Assembly (NCBI GenBank): GCA_029062865.1
Contig: JAIDPG010000033.1
Location: forward strand, 1 to 7,524
Reading direction: 5' to 3'
Source: Oscillospiraceae bacterium
GTDB lineage: Bacteria > Bacillota > Clostridia > Oscillospirales > Ruminococcaceae
DNA length: 7,524 bases
Both the position numbers and the translations under genes were made by a program. The notes under the pieces are model-generated. The model was not told the origin of the DNA. It did not search any database and saw nothing but the letters and a program-made list of their open reading frames with translations. Positions 1 to 5,081 of this stretch are shown in pieces; the stretch's first letter is position 1, and the number at the start of each line of letters is the position of its first letter.

Positions 1-215
1 GGTAAACCCTCGATTTTATTTTCCGGTTTGGCACTCAACATCTCGGCAAAAGCTCCTGCCTCTGAAAAACATGCTTGCCTGTTCATTGTAAGATCCGTTT
101 TGGAGTTTGTGATTTGCCCGACCTTTTTAAGATCGGACGAGCCGGGTCTAAGGTATTTTCCTTGATCAATGCGAGATGGATAAGCGTAGCTTGCCAATCT
201 CACTATGTTGAACAA
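1..215 (-). CDS. Possible partial CDS or gene fragment, left edge
   Basis: A minus-strand frame is open from a TAA at 219-221 to the left edge, about 71 codons. Its residues look protein-like, for example KKVGQITNSKTDLTMNRQ and then ACFSEAGAFAEMLSAK. I do not recognise the family. The start is unclear. TTG at 213-215 and GTG at 201-203 have no ribosome site. The first ATG (84-86) has only a weak GGA seven bases upstream and would discard the plausible first half. A second frame beginning at ATG 250-252 (MSYTRLSECTVKF...) stops at 166-168 just as this frame becomes convincing. A frameshifted or decayed gene start is therefore possible. The C-terminus lies outside the window. Compatible with a real gene entering from the left, but not proven. 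Confidence 0.4.
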   Translation of the reverse strand, partial: MFNIVRLASYAYPSRIDQGKYLRPGSSDLKKVGQITNSKTDLTMNRQACFSEAGAFAEMLSAKPENKIEGL

Positions 216-224
216 ACTTTACGG

Positions 225-246
225 TACATTCGGATAACCGAGTGTA
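225..246. repeat. Short inverted repeat (hairpin)
   Basis: TACATTCGG and CCGAGTGTA form a 9-bp stem around an ATAA loop. One pair is T-G in plus-strand RNA and an A-C mismatch in minus-strand RNA, so it folds better as a plus transcript. It sits just upstream of the left-edge frame. No function can be assigned, and a chance repeat is possible. Confidence 0.3.
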
Positions 247-258
247 AGACATCACAAC

Positions 259-292
259 AAAAAGCCCCCGATGATTTGTAATCAACGGGGGC
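259..292 (-). terminator. Intrinsic terminator, minus strand
   Basis: On the minus strand a 29-base hairpin (264-292) has 13-base arms starting GCCCCCG, with one mismatch and a 3-base loop. It is followed at once by TTTTT (259-263). A GC-rich base, short loop and U-tract are the standard layout of a Rho-independent terminator. It lies about 145 bases past the final stop of the small interrupted gene and would end that transcript. It also separates that unit from the frame at the left edge. Confidence 0.75.
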
Positions 293-304
293 AAGCAAAT
301 ATAG

Positions 305-336
305 AAAAGCTGCGCAGAAAACTATGCAGCCTTTTT
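305..336. terminator. Weak bidirectional terminator-like hairpin
   Basis: GCTGC (309-313) pairs with GCAGC (326-330), with a partly paired extension and a short A-rich loop. It is flanked by TTTTT on the plus side (332-336) and by AAAA at 305-308, which reads as UUUU on the minus side. It could terminate in either direction. For the minus-strand small gene it would come before the stronger hairpin at 264-292. The stem is only five to six solid pairs, so efficiency is doubtful. Confidence 0.45.
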
Positions 337-364
337 CATATACAATGATGTATGAAATAAAGGC
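329..364. repeat. Long bulged inverted repeat
   Basis: GCCTTTTTCATA (329-340) is complementary to the 14 bases at 351-364 if two bases (AT) are bulged, giving 12 pairs over a 10-base loop. It shares bases 329-330 with the neighbouring hairpin at 309-330, so the two cannot both form completely. It lies in the 3' untranslated region expected for the interrupted small gene. A stabilising 3' end structure or a small RNA is possible; nothing more can be read from it. Confidence 0.35.
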
Positions 365-437
365 AGAGTCAATGAAGTAAGGAAAGAAACAAATTTGATG
401 TGCTTGATAAATCAGAATATATAATATTTTAGATGCA

Positions 438-848
438 TTATGACACCAAATCACATAGTTCTGCAAATATCTGTTCTTTGAGTAACATTTGTTCTTTATC
501 CTCAATTTTTATTGGTCTGTAAAAGGTAATTGCTATCCTTAACGGAATTTCGTATCCCCAATCGCTGCCGTCGGGAGTATAATACTATATTCTTACATCG
601 CGACATTCATCGCGCCCGGGCTCATCCATTCCCATTCTATCTATAAATGCTCTGATATAATTACGTATATTTCTCTCGAATTTTGAAACGCTTTTTGCAT
701 ATACAACTTTATCATCGCGGATTACAACACAATGAATTTGAAGTAACGCACCGCCACTTCTACTTTCCACAAAATCCGAAACACAAATGTCGTAATCTTT
801 ATAGAACTGATGTTTCCAATCTTTACAATAATACAAGTCTTCGTTCAT
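438..848 (-). pseudogene. Small hypothetical gene interrupted by in-frame TAG
   Basis: ATG at 846-848 is preceded by GGAGAG at a good distance and by a perfect promoter, so the start is well supported. The frame gives 87 residues (MNEDLYYCKDW...ECRDVRI) and then an amber TAG at 585-587. In the same frame, with no shift, 48 more codons follow to a TAA at 438-440. They encode protein-like sequence: YYTPDGSDWGYEIPL, then RIAITFYRPIKIEDKEQ, ending AELCDLVS. The simplest reading is a gene of about 136 codons broken by one nonsense change, for example CAG to TAG. The 87-residue product may still be made. The first part suggests two strands and an amphipathic helix (RNIRNYIRAFIDRM). There is no membrane segment or signal peptide. 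I do not recognise the family. A sequencing error or readthrough remains possible. Confidence 0.7.
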
Positions 849-886
849 TTTCTCTCCATAAGCATTTCTAAAAATTCAATTTATCC

Positions 887-896
887 GGGAATTCCC
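887..896. promoter_or_regulatory. Palindrome GGGAATTCCC, possible operator
   Basis: This is a perfect 10-bp palindrome ten bases downstream of the -10 box at 906-911, covering roughly +4 to +13 of the predicted transcript. A repressor bound here would block transcription starting. It could also be chance, since 10 bp is short and the sequence contains an EcoRI site-like core. No regulator gene is visible in the window. Confidence 0.35.
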
Positions 897-905
897 AATA
901 AATAT

Positions 906-934
906 ATTATATCACATAATCCGCGGCTTGTCAA
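906..934 (-). promoter_or_regulatory. Consensus sigma-A promoter of the small gene
   Basis: On the minus strand, TTGACA (929-934) and TATAAT (906-911) are both perfect matches to the housekeeping consensus and are separated by exactly 17 bases. Transcription should start near 899-900, giving a leader of about 50 bases before the ATG at 848. It lies about 105 bases beyond the end of the transporter operon, so the small gene is a separate unit, although readthrough from the operon is possible. Confidence 0.85.
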
Positions 935-953
935 CAAATTCCGCAATGTTATT

Positions 954-974
954 CCTCAAATACCCCCTCAAATA
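954..974. repeat. Direct repeat CCTCAAATA x2
   Basis: Two exact 9-base copies (954-962 and 966-974) are separated by CCC. They lie upstream of the -35 box of the minus-strand promoter, at about -55 to -75 from the predicted start. Tandem sites upstream of a promoter can bind an activator, but the repeat is short and AT-rich and may be chance. Confidence 0.25.
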
Positions 975-998
975 TCACCGCCGGTTTCATCTCCGAAC

Positions 999-1028
999 GC
1001 GCTTTAGTTTGAGCGCTTACAATTTTTT
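999..1028 (+). terminator. Weak terminator-like hairpin, plus strand
   Basis: GCGCT (999-1003) pairs with AGCGC (1012-1016) around an 8-base loop. TTTTTT follows at 1023-1028 after a gap of six bases. As a terminator it would act on plus-strand RNA, where no gene is seen. On the minus strand, where the transporter operon ends at 1040, no U-tract follows the stem. The operon therefore has no convincing intrinsic terminator here. Confidence 0.2.
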
Positions 1029-1039
1029 GGGGCAAAAAG

Positions 1040-3058
1040 CTATAGATCTAATATATCATAACCGCCGTCGTGCCGCACAACAATGAGATGTTTTCCGTCC
1101 GATGATACCGCGAACGACTCGAGATCACCATTATAAATTTCAACGAGAGGATTGCTTAAAAGGTACAAACTTCCGCCGCTTTTAAAAACTACCTTGTCAT
1201 TGCGGGCGTCGATCCGGTCAGCAGTTTGATCGGAAAGCTTTTCCGAAGAGTTGTCCGAGGTATCAAGAGCAAATATTCCGTTCTTGTCGGAATACAAAAG
1301 CCGCGGTCCGTTACAGTAAACCGCACGAACAAATTCTCCAGGGAGCCGAATATTTTCACCGGTTACGAGATCGTAGCTTTTTAGCTCCAACAGGCGGTTT
1401 ATATAATAAACTCTCCGTCCGTCAAAGCACACTCTCCCATTGAAAATTTCATCATCAAAAAGCCGTTTCCCGTCTTTTAATATTCGGTCGCCGTAAACGA
1501 AATAAAAATCCCCGCCATACGTAAAAAATCCCGAAATAATTCCAAGGTTTTTGCCCAGATCGGGACTGCTTGCAAAACTTACGCCCAAAAATCCGGAATT
1601 GTCGTAATATTTCTCGGAATAGATCTTATTCGTACCGTAATCTTCAAGCGAAACGCCGTAAACCTCCGCGCCGTTGAGGTAATAAAGCTTGTCGCCGTTA
1701 ATAAAAAGCGGCGTATTGAATAAATTCAGTTCCTCATCCCAAACATTGTGGATAAGTTCAAGCTCGGAACTGTCATGCTTCGAAATTTGAACTATACCGC
1801 CTCCCGATGAGATATAAAAATAATCATCATTCTGAGCGAAAAAACTTCTCTCCAAAAGATTATAGCTCACATTCTCCGGAGTATGGTAATTGCAGCCGGA
1901 AAGCGTAAAGCCCATCAAAACTGCCGCGATCGCAGGAGCTTTACTCAGCAATTTTTTAAAGCTGCCGCCGGAATAATAATTATATGCCGCTATCACCGAA
2001 ACAATAATAAATACAACGCTTAAAATTATAAGAATGATCAAAAAAATAAGAGGAATTTGAGAAAATATTTTTATCTCTTCTCCTTGACTGTTAATTTCGA
2101 TAACATCACCGCGTAAATATCCGACGCCGCGCAATAGACCCGTTGGAAGATAATACGCGGGGGTTGCCGTGGTCTCAGAATCGTTAAACGCGAATTGCTG
2201 CAAAACACACGCCGCACTTGGGATAAATATTGTAAAGAGCGCTTTGCGGATCGTCACCGACAGCAGAATCACAAGCGCCGCAATAAAGAAATATCCAAGC
2301 AGCCGCAGCACGGATATTGTGATAAACCCTTGCAGTATTGAAATATCATACGGCGAGTTTTCAAAATATTCGAGCGTGCGCAGCGGGTAAAAAAGCTCGT
2401 GAACACCGCCGCGTGATATCATCACAACAAACTCAAGCAGTGCACGGAAAATTTGAGCGCATACGATAAACAGCGATATCGCGGATAATTTTCCGCAAAG
2501 CGTTTTTTCCTTTCCGTTTGCGCTTATTCTGATAAAGGTTATCACTCCAGAGCTTTCCTCGCTCAAAAACAGCGTTGCGGTCATAAGTATCACAAGCGCT
2601 GACATCAAAATGTCCGGAACGTCGGTGCCCAAGCCGTTGTAATTCCCCATTGTCAGATACCGATCATTCGGCGCTTCGAGCGCATAGCTGTATTGCTCAA
2701 AAATCAAGTCGAACGCTTCCTTGCGTTCGGTTATCAAGTGATTCTCATTATATTCGGAAACAAATTCGTCTTCACATGAATATTCGCCGTTAAACAGCCT
2801 TTTTTCAATAGCCGCCTCGGCATTTTCCGCGTCAACGATACGCTCTTGTTCGGCGAGTATTTTTTTCTCTTTTTCGGGAGTTAATTTGCCGGAAAATTCG
2901 GTAATATATTCATAAAAATGCCGCCCTGTCACCGCGGAGGAAAATTCGCGCTTTGGGTAGAGAAAATTTACGAAAGCTATTTCACCAAGTACAAACAGCA
3001 GCGATAAAACTATTCCGAAATATTTTATGTAAAGCTTTTTAAATTCCTCACCGCTCAT
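1040..3058 (-). CDS. ABC-2 permease fused to lipoprotein-like propeller domain
   Basis: 672 residues. Start ATG at 3058 has a near-perfect GGAGGTG five bases upstream and overlaps the previous stop by 4 bp; an upstream ATG at 3127 lies inside that gene and lacks this support. Residues 1-360 are an ABC-2 permease. Segments lie near 14-33, 150-166, 190-213, 243-268, 272-289 and 335-358, with an outside loop at about 34-149. EESSG (167-171) after the second segment is a likely ATPase contact. Then comes KKLLSK (368-373), a hydrophobic stretch and LSGC with Cys389, a classic lipobox. Residues 390-672 show repeated short strands (DKLYYLNG, RRVYYINR, RLLYSDKNGIFALDT, GSLYLLS), like a beta-propeller. 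An even number of segments puts the lipobox signal in an in-to-out orientation, so the C-terminal domain should be outside. It may be cleaved free or stay tethered. The substrate is unknown. Confidence 0.85.
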   Translation of the reverse strand: MSGEEFKKLYIKYFGIVLSLLFVLGEIAFVNFLYPKREFSSAVTGRHFYEYITEFSGKLTPEKEKKILAEQERIVDAENAEAAIEKRLFNGEYSCEDEFVSEYNENHLITERKEAFDLIFEQYSYALEAPNDRYLTMGNYNGLGTDVPDILMSALVILMTATLFLSEESSGVITFIRISANGKEKTLCGKLSAISLFIVCAQIFRALLEFVVMISRGGVHELFYPLRTLEYFENSPYDISILQGFITISVLRLLGYFFIAALVILLSVTIRKALFTIFIPSAACVLQQFAFNDSETTATPAYYLPTGLLRGVGYLRGDVIEINSQGEEIKIFSQIPLIFLIILIILSVVFIIVSVIAAYNYYSGGSFKKLLSKAPAIAAVLMGFTLSGCNYHTPENVSYNLLERSFFAQNDDYFYISSGGGIVQISKHDSSELELIHNVWDEELNLFNTPLFINGDKLYYLNGAEVYGVSLEDYGTNKIYSEKYYDNSGFLGVSFASSPDLGKNLGIISGFFTYGGDFYFVYGDRILKDGKRLFDDEIFNGRVCFDGRRVYYINRLLELKSYDLVTGENIRLPGEFVRAVYCNGPRLLYSDKNGIFALDTSDNSSEKLSDQTADRIDARNDKVVFKSGGSLYLLSNPLVEIYNGDLESFAVSSDGKHLIVVRHDGGYDILDL
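1892..1957 (-). other. Internal lipoprotein-type signal segment and lipobox
   Basis: Residues 368-389 of the fused permease have the three parts of a lipoprotein signal peptide. These are a lysine-rich start (KKLLSK), a hydrophobic core (AIAAVLMGF) and L-S-G-C at 386-389. Signal peptidase II normally cuts before the cysteine, which is then lipidated. A TTG (Leu370) and an ATG (Met382) lie in frame, but neither has a clear ribosome site, so a separately initiated lipoprotein is not well supported. The frame is unbroken from the permease. Confidence 0.7.
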
Positions 3059-4233
3059 TTTTTCACCTCCCCCGATCTTCTCACACGATTTTTGGCGGAA
3101 CAAATAATTGATCCCAAAACAACACACTCAATAAACAAAGCGATCAATGCCGTAAGGAGCGTTAAAACAGGCTCTCCGAATAAATTCACACACGAAAACT
3201 CCGTTAGATAAATATCCGGTGTGAGCATTCCGATCGGGTTCCAAACGCTTTGCGTGAGCGCCGTAAGCAGTATCAAACCAAGCACTGTCCCGAAGCTGCA
3301 CGCCATTGAAATTATCGTGTTAGGCGTTATTTTTGAGATAAGCAAAATCATCAGCGAGACCGTAAAAAGCGCGAGAAAGCGCGTTCCGAGCACGACAAAA
3401 ACAGCCCCGATAATGCTGATGTTAAACGGCGTTTTCTCGAACATTTCCGCCGAATACAGCGGCATATCAAGTCCTTTCACTCCGAGCAGAGCATCGGAAA
3501 ATACCAGATCGCAGCCCGTGAACCACACCGACAAAAACGCGCAGTAAACAGCGGACGAACAGATTTTAGAGGCTGCGGTTTTAACTTTGTTTCCCGTTGA
3601 AATTATCAGACGGTACATTCCGCTTTCCTTTTCCGTTGTAAAGCCCGCCGCAAGACCGAAGATAAGCATGATCACGCAAAGAAGCGAGGAAAATTCGTGC
3701 TCGAAAAACAATTTCGTCCAATACGTTGCGCGGAACTCGGGAATAAAGCGGTCACGGTACAAATCATAAATCAAAAGATCCTTTTTCGCCTCGTATGCGT
3801 TGCCGACGCCTTTGTAGAATTCATAGCTCTCGGCAGCACGCGCGGCTATCGCGTTCGAGGTATTCGGGTAAGTCGAGCAGTAGGTTATCGCGCGTCCGAT
3901 ATCCACATTATAGAGCATAAAATCTCCGAAAACATAGCCCGTATAAAATTCATCGGGTCGATAATCCGTGCTGAAAACCATATCCATAACTTCGTTTTCA
4001 AGCTCGTTCGCGCGCTCGCGGAACGGTGTTAGTTTTTCCTCGGTCAGCTCGCCGCAGATCGTGTCGTAAAGCCGAAAGTAATATGCTCCATGCTCGCCGT
4101 AGGTCATGGTGAACCTTGTTCGGCATTGATCGTTCATACGGATAAAATTCAATGCGGTGAATATTATCAGCAAAATGAACACCGCAGTTTTGAGACAGCT
4201 TTTGCGCATTTCATAGAAAAGAATTTTCATCAT
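3055..4233 (-). CDS. ABC-2 type transporter permease, first subunit
   Basis: 392 residues, beginning MMKILFYEMRK. GGAG lies four bases before the first ATG (4231-4233) and seven before the second (4228-4230), so either may be used; the first overlaps the ATPase stop by 4 bp. Segments lie near 13-31, 181-198, 221-245, 271-298, 304-327 and 355-379, the usual six of an ABC-2 permease. An outside loop of about 150 residues separates the first two. TTEKESG (199-205) faces the cytoplasm and should touch the ATPase. It shares two marks with the next permease: GELTEEK in the loop (61-67) and FEKTPFNISI (265-274) before the fourth segment. The pair are therefore diverged paralogues and probably form a heterodimeric channel. 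The C-terminus is basic and cytoplasmic. The substrate cannot be told from sequence; drug, peptide or surface-polymer export are all possible. Confidence 0.9.
   Translation of the reverse strand: MMKILFYEMRKSCLKTAVFILLIIFTALNFIRMNDQCRTRFTMTYGEHGAYYFRLYDTICGELTEEKLTPFRERANELENEVMDMVFSTDYRPDEFYTGYVFGDFMLYNVDIGRAITYCSTYPNTSNAIAARAAESYEFYKGVGNAYEAKKDLLIYDLYRDRFIPEFRATYWTKLFFEHEFSSLLCVIMLIFGLAAGFTTEKESGMYRLIISTGNKVKTAASKICSSAVYCAFLSVWFTGCDLVFSDALLGVKGLDMPLYSAEMFEKTPFNISIIGAVFVVLGTRFLALFTVSLMILLISKITPNTIISMACSFGTVLGLILLTALTQSVWNPIGMLTPDIYLTEFSCVNLFGEPVLTLLTALIALFIECVVLGSIICSAKNRVRRSGEVKK
3064..3070 (-). promoter_or_regulatory. Ribosome binding site fixing the fused permease start
   Basis: GGAGGTG on the minus strand, five bases before ATG 3056-3058. 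It is the strongest ribosome site in the operon and decides between this start and the longer frame opening at 3127. It lies inside the 3' end of the preceding permease gene. Confidence 0.85.
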
Positions 4234-5081
4234 AATTCTCCGAATTCATACAGACAAACGTCCTCAAGATCGGGCACGGCAGAAACCGCGTTTTCAAACG
4301 GACGCTCCTTGCAAACAATTTTTAATTTGCATTTTTCCGCTTGTGAGATAACATTCGAGACCTTGAATTTATTCATAATCTCAAGTACTTCCGAGCTCGG
4401 TGCCTCGCACTCCCAGACCATTTGCGTGACCTTGGAAATGATCTCGCTCTCCGTTCCGCAATCTGTCATTTTCCCCTGATTGAGAAGAATTATTTTATTC
4501 GCGATATACGAGATATCCGACACGATATGCGTTGCTAGAATTACTATCCTTTCGCTGCCAAGCGAGGAGATAATATTGCGGAACCGCACACGTTCCTTTG
4601 GATCGAGACCTGCTGTCGGCTCGTCGAAAATCAGAACCTTAGGTTCGCCGATCAGCGCCTGTGCGATCCCGAGGCGCTGTTTCATGCCGCCCGAAAACGC
4701 GCCTATCTTTTTGTTTCCGGCGTCCGATAAATTGACAAGCTCCAGCAGTTCAGCACAGTATTTTTTCAAATCATCCGGCTTGTATTTTTTGAGTGCGCAC
4801 ATATATTTCAAAAACTCGGGGGCGGAATAATTCTTGTAAAAGCTTTGATATTGCGGCAAATATCCGAGCCTTTCGCATAGCCTTGCGCCGCTTTCGTCCG
4901 AATATTCCACCGTTCCGCGATCGGGTCTTACAAGTCCCGTTATCGTGCCGATAAGCGTGGATTTTCCTGCGCCGTTCGGTCCCAAAAGCCCGTAAACTCC
5001 GGCGGAAAAGTCAAGCGAAAAGTCATTCAGCGCACGCTTTTTTCCGTAGGTTTTGGAAACATTTTTAATGGATAACTTCAT
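4230..5081 (-). CDS. ABC transporter ATP-binding protein (ABC-2 exporter type)
   Basis: 283 residues; the cytoplasmic ATPase that powers the two membrane subunits encoded next. All core motifs are intact: Walker A GPNGAGKST (34-42), Q-loop LPQ (75-77), signature SGGMKQR (130-136), Walker B LIFDEP (150-155), D-loop AGLD (157-160) and switch histidine in ATH (183-185). It resembles the CcmA/NatA/BcrA-like group (COG1131) that pairs with ABC-2 permeases. Start ATG at 5081 overlaps the lipoprotein stop as ATGA and has GGGAG eight bases upstream. About 80 residues follow the nucleotide-binding core, with SSEVLEIMNKFKVSNV and DLEDVCLYEFGEL. Such a short C-terminal domain is common in this group and of unclear role. 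With no second ATPase nearby, it presumably works as a homodimer. Confidence 0.95.
   Translation of the reverse strand: MKLSIKNVSKTYGKKRALNDFSLDFSAGVYGLLGPNGAGKSTLIGTITGLVRPDRGTVEYSDESGARLCERLGYLPQYQSFYKNYSAPEFLKYMCALKKYKPDDLKKYCAELLELVNLSDAGNKKIGAFSGGMKQRLGIAQALIGEPKVLIFDEPTAGLDPKERVRFRNIISSLGSERIVILATHIVSDISYIANKIILLNQGKMTDCGTESEIISKVTQMVWECEAPSSEVLEIMNKFKVSNVISQAEKCKLKIVCKERPFENAVSAVPDLEDVCLYEFGEL

Noticed and set aside
203..505. Minus-strand open frame of about 100 codons, rich in Cys, Tyr and Ile
   Set aside because: It lies out of frame across the supported 3' part of the small gene and runs through the hairpins at 264-364. It has no ribosome site and its composition is like translated AT-rich noncoding DNA.
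683..1007. Plus-strand open frames over the small gene and its promoter
   Set aside because: They oppose a minus-strand gene that has a consensus promoter and ribosome site, and they lack their own.
3059..3127. N-terminal extension of the fused permease to the ATG at 3127
   Set aside because: The GGAGGTG site and ATGA overlap point clearly to 3058; the extension reads through that ribosome site.
3697..4032. Plus-strand open frames opposite the transporter genes (also 3221-3547, 4090-4479, 4480-4830, 6642-7001)
   Set aside because: They are antisense to strongly supported genes, with no ribosome sites or recognisable motifs; they arise from the codon pattern of the minus-strand genes.
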